Positions 42,525 to 51,648 are shown, counted from the first letter of the stretch. The stretch is 64,000 bases of DNA from Gastranaerophilus sp944325835 (GCA_963931575.1 OZ007029.1:372001-436000), one strand, 5' to 3'. Numbers and translations are program-made. The notes: generated from the letters alone by a model not told the origin.

Positions 42525-43349
42525 ATGAAAAAGATTAAGTTGTTTGCGGGATATTTTTTACTATGTGCAGTGGCGTTTAGCATGCTGTACCCGTTCTTTG
42601 CCATGTTGAATTTATCTTTTGCGCACAATGCAGATTTCTTTTCAAATCCGGGGCAGTTTATTCATCTCGATTTGACGCTGGAAAATTATAAACGCCTTTT
42701 TGCGGATATTCCTATTGCGCAGTATTTTTTGAACAGCTTAATTGTTGCACTGGCAGCGACTGTCGGACAGGTCGTTTTTTCGGCACTTGCGGGATATGCG
42801 TTTGCGAGGTTTAATTTTCGCGGTCGGGATGTTATTTTTTTAGTGATTTTGATAACAATGATGATTCCGCCGCAGGTGAATATTATACCGCTTTTCTTTA
42901 TGATGCGGGAATTGCACCTGATTAACACGTATTCAGCCCTTATATTGCCTGCGATGTTCGGCGGCTTGGGAATTTTTATGATGCGGCAACATTTCCTTGC
43001 CTTCCCTAAGGATTTGGAGGAAGCCGCAAGGATTGACGGGTGTAATTATTTCCAAACCTTTTTGCGCGTAGTATTGCCGCTTGCGCTTCCGGTACTTGCA
43101 ACGCTTTCTATTTTTACATTCGTGACAACGTGGAATAGCTTTATGTGGCCGTTGATTTCTACAAACACGGAGGCCTTGAGAACGCTTCCTGTCGGGCTTG
43201 CTATTTATAAAGGCAGTTTCCGCGAATTAACGCAGTGGGGTGAACTGCTGGCATGTTCTGCGATTTGTACAATACCTGTAGTTATGGTGTTTATTGTTGG
43301 TAAAAAATATTTTATTAACGACATTATGCTTGGCGGGGTTAAAGAATAA
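42525..43349 (+). CDS. ABC sugar transporter permease (MalG family)
   Basis: 274 residues from ATG 42525. Six membrane helices are visible, with the EAA loop EEAARIDGCNYFQTFLRVVLPLALPVL that contacts the ATPase. This is the second-permease type of CUT1 carbohydrate importers. The first permease, binding protein and ATPase are absent from the window, so it is a lone component, perhaps working with a shared ATPase. The start lacks a ribosome site and follows a -10 box by 9 nt. Confidence 0.88.
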   Translation: MKKIKLFAGYFLLCAVAFSMLYPFFAMLNLSFAHNADFFSNPGQFIHLDLTLENYKRLFADIPIAQYFLNSLIVALAATVGQVVFSALAGYAFARFNFRGRDVIFLVILITMMIPPQVNIIPLFFMMRELHLINTYSALILPAMFGGLGIFMMRQHFLAFPKDLEEAARIDGCNYFQTFLRVVLPLALPVLATLSIFTFVTTWNSFMWPLISTNTEALRTLPVGLAIYKGSFRELTQWGELLACSAICTIPVVMVFIVGKKYFINDIMLGGVKE

Positions 43350-43378
43350 TTGACAAAGTGTAGAAGATAGTACATAAT
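43350..43378 (+). promoter_or_regulatory. Promoter of pilin locus 3
   Basis: TTGACA (43350-43355), 17-nt spacer, CATAAT (43373-43378); boxes and spacing identical to locus 2. Confidence 0.75.
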
Positions 43379-43415
43379 AAAATTGTACTATTTAATAAGA
43401 AAGGATGGAAAAGTT

Positions 43416-44712
43416 ATGAAGAACCGAATTGTAATTACGTATGCAGGGGGGGGGGGGGCCGGCTGAGCCGGTCGCTGAGCGACATCCACAAAGCGACCCG
43501 AGCGAGAAATTAACGATTGCGGTTAAGCAATCCGTGCTTGCGGACGCCGTGAAAAGTAACGTGAAGGACGGAGCGCCGGCGCCGGTTCGCGTGAGCGAAA
43601 CGGGCAGGGCGCGAAACTGGACGATGCCGCCGTTGCGACTGGAGCGTGAGTGTAAGGAGCACTCTGCCGAACAAAACGATTTATTATCGTTTTGTGAGAG
43701 GCGAAATTCTGCAACGATTGATAATCGTTGCGTAGAATTTGACAGGCGGGAGAACCAACGTTGCGCATTTACGATGGCAGAGATATTGCTGTCATTAACA
43801 ATAATCGGTGTGGTTGCGGCGATAACGCTTCCGTCGCTCACAGGCAACATTAACGAGCGAACCTGGAACACCCAAAGAAAGGCTCTTTATGCGCGTTTTA
43901 GTCAGGCAATTGCTCTGATGCCATCGTTGAATGGTTATGGAACATTAAGAGAGAATACTGACAGTGCAGGTTCGACCTCAATTGAGGATACCGCCGCCGA
44001 AACTTTTATCACAGACGGGCTTGCAAAAGTCCTTAAAATTAACAATATCTGTGATAATGAACACTTGCAGGATTGCGGATTGCCGGAAAGTATAACACCG
44101 CTTGTAGGAAGTGCCTTTTCTCTCCCGTTGGATATGGAAAATTTAAATTCCGCAATAATAAGTACAATAGCGACAGACGGAGGCTACAGAACTTATTCGC
44201 AAATAAATACCAAAACCGCGGCATTTGAAACCCAAAATGGAGAGAGTATTGCAGTTTTTTATAACCCTAATTGCCTATCTTCATTGTATGAAAACGAACT
44301 CTCTTTTACACAGCCACTCTTGTGTGCGAATTTTATTTATGACTTAAACGGGCAAAAGGGGCCTAATACTGTCGGTAAGGATATAGGGTTTATGACCGCA
44401 TTTTACCCTACAGATACAAGTGTTGTTGCACCGTATCCTTATGTAAGAGATGTTTCCGGAACTTATAGCTGGAATGATGCAATATCACAATGTAAAGCTA
44501 TTGATGATGAATACAGACTTCCAAACAGGGATGAAGCAACCTCAATGTTTATCAATAAAAAGTTATTGGGTACTACGGCACTCACGACGAATCAGTATTG
44601 GACGTCTAAGGTATATGATAGTGAAAATGCATGGCATCAGGGGTTCGCTACAGGAACCCGTTATCCTTGGCCTAAGTCCGAACGGCGTTCCGTACGTTGT
44701 GTCAAACGATAG
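43416..44712 (+). CDS. Prepilin-like Lcl-domain adhesin, locus 3 (poly-G out of frame)
   Basis: ATG 43416 follows AAGAAAGGATGG. Ten codons later are 13 G (43446-43458), after which the frame meets TGA; 12 or 15 G would keep it open. A second ATG at 43441 is in the pilin frame but has no ribosome site. The leader (about 105 codons) carries the 99-bp repeat and two hairpins and ends CAFTMAEILL. The mature part has the shared start, NICDNEHLQDC and an Lcl-like end: YRLPNRDEATSMF, QYWTSKVY, VRCVKR. A terminator follows directly. Confidence 0.8.
43446..43458 (+). repeat. Poly-G tract (13) of pilin locus 3
   Basis: 12 or 15 G needed to connect ATG 43416 to the pilin frame. Confidence 0.9.
43458..43556. 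repeat. 99-bp leader repeat, copy B
   Basis: Near-identical to 33962-34060, directly after the G tract, same translated frame. Confidence 0.85.
43704..43740. repeat. 37-nt hairpin element in the leader, copy A
   Basis: AAATTCT/AGAATTT outer arms and GCAACGAT/ATCGTTGC inner arms. The copy in locus 4 (51465-51501) has three compensated base pairs changed. A second hairpin CAAAACGAT/ATCGTTTTG lies just upstream at about 43675-43697. Confidence 0.8.
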
Positions 44713-44740
44713 AAAAAGGAGCCATTTAGGCTCCTTTTTT
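44713..44740. terminator. Bidirectional terminator
   Basis: AAAAAGGAGCC, ATTTA loop, GGCTCCTTTTTT. It serves pilin locus 3 and the convergent ACT-domain gene. Confidence 0.9.
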
Positions 44741-44741
44741 C

Positions 44742-45023
44742 TTATGCGATATTGTGCATACTGTCAAAAATTTCTTTTCTCTGTACCCAGATTTCCATTC
44801 CCATCTTTTCACCGAGTTTTGTCAAACCCTCTTTTATTTCTGCGAATGAAAATTTGGATTTTTCAATATTCCCGAGCAAGAACATGACAAAATGTCCCTG
44901 CATTAAGGTTTGTTTAATGTCTTCGATATTGACCTCAAATCTTGCCAGTTCTGTTGTTACTCCGGCAACAATTCCTACTTTGTCAATTCCTGAAACTGTT
45001 ACTATTATTTGCTTATCGGACAT
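44742..45023 (-). CDS. ACT-domain protein (UPF0237-like)
   Basis: 93 residues, a single ACT domain: VTVSGIDKVGIVAGVTTELARFEVNIEDIKQTLMQGHFVM. UPF0237 proteins bind small ligands, perhaps amino acids, and may regulate transport or metabolism. Its start lies 19 nt inside the end of the amino acid symporter gene, so the pair is translationally coupled, which suggests that it senses the amino acid imported by that carrier (inference). Confidence 0.85.
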   Translation of the reverse strand: MSDKQIIVTVSGIDKVGIVAGVTTELARFEVNIEDIKQTLMQGHFVMFLLGNIEKSKFSFAEIKEGLTKLGEKMGMEIWVQRKEIFDSMHNIA

Positions 45024-46603
45024 ATTGTTTCCTCTTTCTCAACTTCTACTGCAACCGGAACAGGTTCCATTTTCGCAAGTTTATCTCTGTAAATTAGTGT
45101 TCCAACATTAAATCTCTTACAATAATCCAGTAAATCGTGTTTGATTTCCGGCGCCAGAATATATAATGCTATGATGTTAGGAATAGACATTGCAATCATC
45201 ATCGCGTCAGTGATATCAATAATTGACTTAACGTTCATTGCAGAACCCGCGATAATAAATAAGCAGTAGATTATATTAAATGTTATGTTGCGTTTTTTCC
45301 CTTCGCCAAGCAGGAAGTTCCACGCTTTTTGTCCGTAATATGCCCACGAAATCAAGGTTGACAGCGCAAACAGAATTACAACCACTGACAGAATGATAGG
45401 GAAGAACGGAATTACGGATTCAAATGCGCTTGAAGCCATTTCAATACCGGAAATTCCTTCGTGCGGCTCAAGGTATGAACCTGAAAATACAATTGAAAAT
45501 GAAGTCAACAGGCACAGAATACCGGTCAAGAATGTTTCCAAAATTGAAACAAATCCTTGTGATACCGGTTCTTTTGTTTTAACAGCTGCATAAGCAATTG
45601 CAGCTGCGCCGGTTCCGGCTTCGTTTGTTTGTACAGAGCGTCTTAAACCGATGATTATTGTTCCGAAAACACCACCTGCGACAGCTTCAGGTGCAAACGC
45701 CTGTTTTACGATAACCCATATTGCGTGTGGAATATGTACAAAATTTGCTAATATAACAACTAAACTTGCCCCTATGTATAAAAAACACATAGAAGGAACA
45801 AGAATACTTGTAACCCTTGCAATACTTTTAATCCCGCCGAATACTGATGCTCCGACCAGTACCGCAACAACAAGTCCTATCGCCCAAGTGCAGCCGTGTA
45901 AAAAGCTTTGTTCTCCGCCGGTAATCAATACAAGCTGGTGTGCAGACTGGTTAATTTGTATCATATTTCCGCCTGTGATTGCTCCGCCGACACACAGGGT
46001 AGCAAAAATAACGGAAAGTGTCTGTCCGAGCGGTCTTAATTTTTTTCTGGTTAAACCGTGTGCGATATAGTGCATAGGCCCGCCTGAAACGCTTCCGTCA
46101 AGGTTAAATCTTCTGTATTTAACCGCAGCAGTTGCTTCGACAAATTTTATAGCCATACCGAGAAGTGCGCCTGCAAAAATCCAAAATGCTGCTCCCGGCC
46201 CGCCGATCGAAATCGAAATCGCAACGCCTGCAATACTTCCGATACCTATAGTTCCTGAAAGTGCTGTTGCCAGAGCCTGCAAAGATGAAACTTCACCGGT
46301 ATTTCCTTCTTTGTGGCCGTGGTTGTCTTCGTGATCTTTGTCGTGGCTTATAACAGTTTCTATTGCGTGTTTAAATCCCCAGACTGAAAGCCCGCGGAAA
46401 TATATCGTAAAGAAAAATCCGGCAAAGAGTATCCAAAATATTATCACAGGAATATCCGTACCCGGCAGCGGACAGAATATTAAATTGGCTATTGCGTTTG
46501 TTATCGGTGAAAGTTTTTCATCAATAAGGGCGTCAATGTTTACAGCCTTAGCCTGCTGCATGGATAAAATCAGTGTAAATAGTACAATTAAAATTTTTGG
46601 CAT
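45005..46603 (-). CDS. AGCS-family sodium:alanine/glycine symporter
   Basis: 532 residues from ATG 46603, chosen for AAAGGAAG upstream. About ten membrane helices are present, with the family signature LSGTIGIGSIAGVAISISIGGPGAAFW and RRSVQTNEAGTGAAAIAYAA. It imports alanine or glycine with sodium. The N-terminus may contain a signal-like helix (ILIVLFTLILSMQQAKA). A histidine/acid-rich cytoplasmic loop (HDKDHEDNHGHKEG) lies after the first helices. It is coupled to the ACT-domain gene downstream. Confidence 0.93.
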   Translation of the reverse strand: MPKILIVLFTLILSMQQAKAVNIDALIDEKLSPITNAIANLIFCPLPGTDIPVIIFWILFAGFFFTIYFRGLSVWGFKHAIETVISHDKDHEDNHGHKEGNTGEVSSLQALATALSGTIGIGSIAGVAISISIGGPGAAFWIFAGALLGMAIKFVEATAAVKYRRFNLDGSVSGGPMHYIAHGLTRKKLRPLGQTLSVIFATLCVGGAITGGNMIQINQSAHQLVLITGGEQSFLHGCTWAIGLVVAVLVGASVFGGIKSIARVTSILVPSMCFLYIGASLVVILANFVHIPHAIWVIVKQAFAPEAVAGGVFGTIIIGLRRSVQTNEAGTGAAAIAYAAVKTKEPVSQGFVSILETFLTGILCLLTSFSIVFSGSYLEPHEGISGIEMASSAFESVIPFFPIILSVVVILFALSTLISWAYYGQKAWNFLLGEGKKRNITFNIIYCLFIIAGSAMNVKSIIDITDAMMIAMSIPNIIALYILAPEIKHDLLDYCKRFNVGTLIYRDKLAKMEPVPVAVEVEKEETICPISK

Positions 46604-46770
46604 CAAAACTCTTCCTTTCGGCTTAACCATAAAAAAATATATAAAATCATTATATAAATTCTACTACAAACACAGCAAATAACATAGAACTTTATATTTT
46701 ATTTACAAAAATTAAATAAAAGTCAATAGTCTATGCGGCTGATGTGTACTATTTACAATAGATTTAGGTA

Positions 46771-47184
46771 TTATTTTCGCGGACAGAAAATATCTTTACA
46801 AGGCTGACCTGAAAGTCGGGATGTACTTCCGGCAGGCGGCATTCCCATTGGCGGCGGCCCGTATATTCCACCCGGCGGCGGAACCAGTCCGTAGGTTCCG
46901 ATTGTACTGCCATAGTATCCGCCAGGCATCCCCGGCATACGTCCCGGGGGCATTCCCATTGGCGGCATTCCGTACATTCCCATCATTCCGTTCATTGCGT
47001 ATGGCGGAACTCCGGTTGGCATAGGCAAGGGTCTTGCCTTTTGTATATCTCTGTAGTAACTATCCAGATCATCTCTGTCAAGCTTCGCCTGTAAGCTGTC
47101 AAGCTTTTGCTCCAAACGGTATAAATCATCACTGGTATAATTGCTTTTGAAATTCATAGTATTATGAATACTTTTGATTTCCAT
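46771..47184 (-). CDS. Pro/Gly/Met-rich hypothetical protein
   Basis: 137 residues from ATG 47184 (AGGAG 9 nt upstream). Residues 1-55 are a polar helical segment (SDDLYRLEQKLDSLQAKLDRDDLDSYYRD), likely a short coiled coil. The rest is low complexity with repeated MGMPP, GMYGMPPM and GPPPMGMPPAG. No signal peptide. It ends with a KDIFCPRK tail. Function unknown; such tails often bind surfaces or partner domains. Confidence 0.6.
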   Translation of the reverse strand: MEIKSIHNTMNFKSNYTSDDLYRLEQKLDSLQAKLDRDDLDSYYRDIQKARPLPMPTGVPPYAMNGMMGMYGMPPMGMPPGRMPGMPGGYYGSTIGTYGLVPPPGGIYGPPPMGMPPAGSTSRLSGQPCKDIFCPRK

Positions 47185-47304
47185 TGATAAAAACTCCTGT
47201 CTTACCCGAACATAAATGATGCTGAATTTCAAGATTTGCTATTATAAATATTATATTTAACAAAATTTAATAATGCAATACTATAATTCGGACTAGAAGT
47301 CTGA

Positions 47305-48489
47305 CTATTTACATTTTAGCTTATTCCCGAAGTGCATAAAGCTGCCATATTCTTCTAAAACTTCCAGCGGTGCTTCAATCAGAACTTCTGTATGATGCGG
47401 GTTGTTTAGTATTGCGAGTCGTTGCTCTGCGTTATAATCCTGCAAGCTGTAAGCGTGCGGTGCAAATAAATCGTAATCAGGATTTACTATCCCTTCCCGA
47501 AACTTCATATCTCCGGGCATATCGCAGGAATATGCTACCAGATAAGGCTTATCTTTTTCAACCCAGCGTCGTAATTCTTCAGACGTTCTTCTCTGACGGC
47601 GTGTTGTTGTAAGCTGGTACCTTAACGTGTTGACAAATTCGTCTTTAAAGAATTCTTTCCAGCCTGCCCAGTCTAGTCTGTCATGTCCGTAAACAGCATC
47701 GGAAAATTCAGCCTGCAAACCGTTATGGAGTTTCCAGATTAATTTCGGGTTTTCTTCTAATCGCGCTATGACATCAGTTTCTGCTGCGTGTTTTGTATAG
47801 GCTTTAGCACGGTGGAAAATAAAAGATTGTTCAAGCATTCGAATTCCTTTTGCTCCGCTGCATAAGCGTCCTCCGTCGTCAAAAGGTTCTCCATTTATAA
47901 ATCTAAGTTCGTTTTTACCGTTTGGATATTTTATCAAAATATCGTCGCCGTCCTGACGAAAAAGTTTGTATAGCTCAACTCTTTGTGTCGGGTTACTCAT
48001 AAAATTCTCAATACTTGAAACCAGCCAGCAGTCTCCGACTTCACCCTGCGCGGTTTTAAATCTTTCCATAAGAGGAAAAAGTTCTTCAAATTTTTCTTTG
48101 CTTAATTGAATTTCTACTGCTTTGCCGTCTTGAATTGCATATAATTTTCCGTTTAAGAAGCCGGCTTCCCCTTCATCAATTAAGTACCGGAGGTTTTCAA
48201 GTCTTGTTCCTTCCGGAAGCTCCCGAACCAGAGGTTTGCCGCGGTAAACTCTGTTTATATCACTTAAAAAGTTTTCGGTAAAATACAGGTTATCGTCAAT
48301 ATTCCGGAACACATCTTCGGAGAGTTCTCCCTTTTTCATAAGGTCAAACATTCCGCTTTCTGTCATTTGCTCATATCTTTGCGGATTTTTGTTAAATATT
48401 CCTGTAATTTTTCGGGCTGTCCATGGTTTTGATGTACTTAAAACATCATCAAGAAGGCCGATTGTCTTTTTTAAATCTCCTATACGCAT
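47305..48489 (-). CDS. Calpain-like cysteine protease
   Basis: 394 residues. The sequence AQGEVGDCWLVSSIENF places Cys154 in the calpain QGxxGDCW motif. HAYSLQDYN gives His345, and LNNP gives Asn363 just before the Pro, equivalent to GHAYSV and RNPWG of calpains. The triad and the oxyanion Gln (two residues before the EVGDC block) are all present. Residues 1-150 form an unfamiliar N-terminal region; there is no EF-hand, C2 domain or signal peptide. Bacterial calpains are known but scarce. The substrate is unknown. Confidence 0.78.
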   Translation of the reverse strand: MRIGDLKKTIGLLDDVLSTSKPWTARKITGIFNKNPQRYEQMTESGMFDLMKKGELSEDVFRNIDDNLYFTENFLSDINRVYRGKPLVRELPEGTRLENLRYLIDEGEAGFLNGKLYAIQDGKAVEIQLSKEKFEELFPLMERFKTAQGEVGDCWLVSSIENFMSNPTQRVELYKLFRQDGDDILIKYPNGKNELRFINGEPFDDGGRLCSGAKGIRMLEQSFIFHRAKAYTKHAAETDVIARLEENPKLIWKLHNGLQAEFSDAVYGHDRLDWAGWKEFFKDEFVNTLRYQLTTTRRQRRTSEELRRWVEKDKPYLVAYSCDMPGDMKFREGIVNPDYDLFAPHAYSLQDYNAEQRLAILNNPHHTEVLIEAPLEVLEEYGSFMHFGNKLKCK

Positions 48490-48550
48490 TCCAAAATTTT
48501 CCCCTAAATAATCCTTATATTTATAAAGTATTCAGGAAGGTAAAAATTGC

Positions 48551-48913
48551 CTATTCTATTATAATTATTGCGTTATCGCCGAGAATTTTTTGAGTATCGG
48601 CTTCGGTAATGCTGTTTTCATCAAGAATAATCCCGTCTGCTTCTGTTAGGAATGCAATATCCGCTCTGTCGTAAACTAAAAATGTTGCGTCAAATTCTCC
48701 TGCCAGAAGTTTTGCTTTCTTGGCAACTTCAAGTGAAATTCCGCTTGGTGCGCTAGTTTTGAAAATAATTAAATCCGCCCCGTTGTTTAATTCGTTTGCC
48801 AGATTATCCAGAAAAGCAGCGGTATCGGTTTTATCAGTAAAATTCGCAACAAAGCGTTTGACTCTGTTGCGAATTTTGTAATTTATAAGATGTTTTTGTA
48901 ATTTTTCATCCAT
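48551..48913 (-). CDS. ThiE/TenI-like truncated TIM-barrel protein
   Basis: 120 residues. ANELNNGADLIIFKTSAPS, LAGEFDATFLVYDRADIAFLTEADGIILDEN and ILGDNAIIIIE follow the order of the central part of thiamine phosphate synthase/TenI (LRxK, NDRxDIA, DGVHL, ILG). The barrel is only half as long as ThiE (about 210), and the phosphate-binding C-terminus is missing, so catalysis is unlikely. Its ATG overlaps the gatA stop by 1 nt (TAATG), so it is coupled to gatA and conserved as a small gene rather than random debris. Confidence 0.6.
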   Translation of the reverse strand: MDEKLQKHLINYKIRNRVKRFVANFTDKTDTAAFLDNLANELNNGADLIIFKTSAPSGISLEVAKKAKLLAGEFDATFLVYDRADIAFLTEADGIILDENSITEADTQKILGDNAIIIIE

Positions 48914-50376
48914 TATATGTTAGCTAATTTTTTGTAGTAATCGTTTGCCTGTTCAAATTTGTACGCAAAGTTGAGCAATTTTGCATCCTGCATTTGCGGC
49001 GCAAGAATTTGCAGGCCGATAGGCATTCCGTCCTTATCAAATCCGGCAGGAACGCTCAGGCCAGGAATCCCTGCAAGGTTTGCCGAAATCGTTGCAATAT
49101 CGGTTAGATACATTGCAAGAGGATCGCTGGTTTTTGCACCCATATCAAATGCCGTATTAGGGCAGGTCGGTGAAATCAGAACGTCAACCTGTTCAAAAGC
49201 TTTTGCAAATTCCTGAGTTACAAGCGCTCTCATTTGTTGTGCTTTTTTATAATAAGCGTCATAGTAACCGGAACTTAGTGCATAAGTTCCAAGCATTATA
49301 CGACGTTTAACTTCCGGACCGAAGCCTTCTGCTCTTGTTTTTGTGTACATTTCCATTAAGTTTTTCGCATCCGGTGTTCTGTAGCCGTATCTTACACCGT
49401 CAAAACGCGCTAAGTTTGAACTGCATTCTGCCGTTGCAAGAATGTAGTAAATCCCGATTGAATATTTAAGGCTCGGAAGTGAAATCTCAACGACTTCGCA
49501 GCCCATGGCTTTGTAGTCGTTAATCGCTTTTTGCAAAGCTTTTGAAACATCTTCCGATAAACCTTCCGCCATAAGTTCTTTAATAACGCCGATTTTTTTG
49601 CCTTTGATATCGTTGTTTAAAGTTGCCGAATAATGCTCGACCGGAATGTCTAAAGATGTAGAATCTTTAGGGTCGTGGCCGGAAATAACTTCCAGAAGAT
49701 TAGCCGCATCTTCAACCGTTCTTGCGAACGGGCCGATTTGGTCCAGAGAAGATGCAAACGCAATTAAACCGTATCTTGAAACTCTTCCGTAAGTCGGTTT
49801 CATACCCACAATACCGCAGAAAGATGCCGGAAGTCTGATAGAACCGCCGGTGTCTGAACCGAGCGACAGTGTAACTTCGCATGCCGCAACGCTTGCTGCA
49901 GAACCGCCTGAAGAGCCGCCCGGAACTTTATTCAAATTCCACGGGTTGTGAACCTTCTTGAATGCGGAGTTTTCGTTGGAACTTCCCATTGCGAACTCGT
50001 CAAGGTTAGCTTTACCTAAAATCGGCACGCAGTTATCTAAAAGTTTTTGTGTAATTGTTGCGTTGAAAGGTGACACAAAGTTTTCCAGAATTTTGCTTGA
50101 CGCGGTGGTTTTTGAACCAACGAGGTTCATATTGTCTTTGAGTGCAAGCGGAACGCCTGCAAGAAGCGGTAATTCTTCACCTCTAGCAACCATTTCGTCA
50201 ACTTTTTTAGCTGTTGCAAGAGCTGTATCCTCTGTCAGAGAATTAAAACTTCCCAATTTTTCATCAATCTGATTAATTCTGTCCAGCGCAGCCTTTGTCA
50301 GTTCAACAGCCGAAATTTCTTTATTTTTAATGGCCTTACTTTGTTCTGTAGCCGACTTTTTTAAAAGCTCATTCAT
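48913..50376 (-). CDS. gatA: Asp/Glu-tRNA amidotransferase subunit A
   Basis: 487 residues from ATG 50376 (AAGGAG 6 nt upstream). Amidase-signature enzyme: catalytic Lys in ALKDNM, cis-Ser in GGSSGGSAA and nucleophile Ser in GSDTGGSIR, followed by GMKPTYGRVSRYGLIAFASSLDQIGPF, which is diagnostic for GatA. It releases ammonia from glutamine to convert misacylated Glu-tRNA-Gln or Asp-tRNA-Asn in GatCAB. gatB and gatC are not adjacent. It is followed by the ThiE-like gene. Confidence 0.97.
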   Translation of the reverse strand: MNELLKKSATEQSKAIKNKEISAVELTKAALDRINQIDEKLGSFNSLTEDTALATAKKVDEMVARGEELPLLAGVPLALKDNMNLVGSKTTASSKILENFVSPFNATITQKLLDNCVPILGKANLDEFAMGSSNENSAFKKVHNPWNLNKVPGGSSGGSAASVAACEVTLSLGSDTGGSIRLPASFCGIVGMKPTYGRVSRYGLIAFASSLDQIGPFARTVEDAANLLEVISGHDPKDSTSLDIPVEHYSATLNNDIKGKKIGVIKELMAEGLSEDVSKALQKAINDYKAMGCEVVEISLPSLKYSIGIYYILATAECSSNLARFDGVRYGYRTPDAKNLMEMYTKTRAEGFGPEVKRRIMLGTYALSSGYYDAYYKKAQQMRALVTQEFAKAFEQVDVLISPTCPNTAFDMGAKTSDPLAMYLTDIATISANLAGIPGLSVPAGFDKDGMPIGLQILAPQMQDAKLLNFAYKFEQANDYYKKLANI

Positions 50377-50435
50377 TATATTCTCCTTAGCAATCTTTTC
50401 CATGTATATATTATTATAAAAAGAGAATAATGCAA

Positions 50436-50459
50436 GGGCGGAGCCGGACGGCTCCGCCC
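50436..50459 (-). terminator. GC-rich hairpin after pilin locus 4
   Basis: GGGCGGAGCC, 4-nt loop GGAC, GGCTCCGCCC, lying between the stop of locus 4 and gatA. The T run is weak. Confidence 0.6.
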
Positions 50460-50480
50460 AAGTTTGTTATAAAGGATAGG

Positions 50481-51648
50481 TTATCTTTTTATGCAGCGAA
50501 TGTACCGTTCTGCGGATTTTGGGTCTGTATCTCTTATCCCGAGGCTGGTAGTGATAGTCCAGGCTCTTTGAGTATCATAAACAGAGCTTGACCAGAAATC
50601 GGCGGAAGCTGTTAAATCTATAAGTGTTTGATTAATAAGCATAGATGAGAGTTCTTCAATATTAGGGCTTCGGCTTCCGGAATCCTGTGTTGTGCAGGCT
50701 TTTGCTGCATTATACCAACTATAAGTTGTTCCGCCGGCGTTTGACGCAGATGAAGGCTGTGGTGCAACTACTGAAGAATCTGCGGCATTAAATACTGTCA
50801 TAATGCCAATGTCTTTACCTACAGTATTCGGGCCTTTATTACCGTTCAAATCATATATAAAATTAACACACATATTCGATTGCGGAAAACCAAAAGCGTT
50901 ACCATCATTAGTCAGTATTTCTTGATTGAGATATGCTGTACGACAGTTCTGGTTGTAGAATGCTACAATGCTTTCTCCGTTCTGGGTTTCAAATGCTGCT
51001 GCTTTTGTATCTGTTGTGGAATAAGAATTCCCGCAATAAGCAACACTGTGAAACCATGAATTCAATTCATATAATGTTTCAGGCATTGTTATTTGCGAGC
51101 CGGCCATATTTGTAAAAGATGTAACGATGCCGCAGTCTTCAAGATGTTCATTGTCACAAATATTATTTATTTTTAAAACTTTTGCAAGCCCATCAGTTAA
51201 AAAAGTTTCGGTTGCGGTGTCAACGCCGTCGCTTGCCCCCGCAGAGCTTTCTTCTTTAAGTGTTCCGTATCCGTTAAGTGCCGGCATTAGGGCTATTGCT
51301 TGACTCATTCTTGCATAAAGAGCTTTTCTCTGCGTATTCCATGTTCGCTCGTTAATGTTACCTGTTAAAGACGGCAGCGTAATCGCTGCAACTACACCGA
51401 TGATTGTAAGGGAGAGTAAAATCTCTGCCATGGTGAATGCGGCTTTATGTTTCCAGCTCCTGACAAATTCTACGCAATTGTACTTAACAATTGCAGAATT
51501 TGAAACGTCGCTGACATAGTGTTGCGCACCCTGAGCGCAGCACTCACGTGCTACGGCACCGGTGTTACTCCGGACGAAGCCAATCTTGCCCCCCCCCCCC
51601 TCGGTGAAATGCCCATAAATCAATGCTTTCCAGCCTTTGTTTTTTCAT
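50481..51648 (-). CDS. Prepilin-like Lcl-domain adhesin, locus 4 (poly-G out of frame)
   Basis: ATG 51648 follows AGAAAGGAT. Sixteen codons later are 12 G (51589-51600 on the complement); at this length the frame stops at TAA soon after, while 11 or 14 G would connect it to the pilin. The leader (about 55 codons after the tract) includes the 37-nt hairpin and ends AAFTMAEILL. The mature part has NICDNEHLEDC, an Ala/Ser region and an Lcl-like end: SRSPNIEELSSML, FWSSSVYD, IRCIKR. A GC-rich hairpin follows. Confidence 0.8.
51465..51501. repeat. 37-nt hairpin element in the leader, copy B
   Basis: On the minus strand the outer arms AAATTCT/AGAATTT are as in copy A; the inner stem reads GCAATTGT/ACAATTGC instead of GCAACGAT/ATCGTTGC, so pairing is kept. 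Confidence 0.8.
51589..51600 (-). repeat. Poly-G tract (12) of pilin locus 4
   Basis: 11 or 14 G needed for the frame from ATG 51648 to reach the pilin. Confidence 0.9.

Noticed and set aside
43441..43445. ATG 43441 as the true start of pilin locus 3
   Set aside because: It is in frame with the pilin but has no ribosome site and lies right at the G tract; the ATG at 43416 has the same spacing to AAGAAAGGA as in the other loci.
30959..51600. Poly-G runs as simple assembly errors
   Set aside because: Homopolymer miscounts are possible, but four tracts at the same place in four related genes cannot be error; only the exact counts are uncertain.
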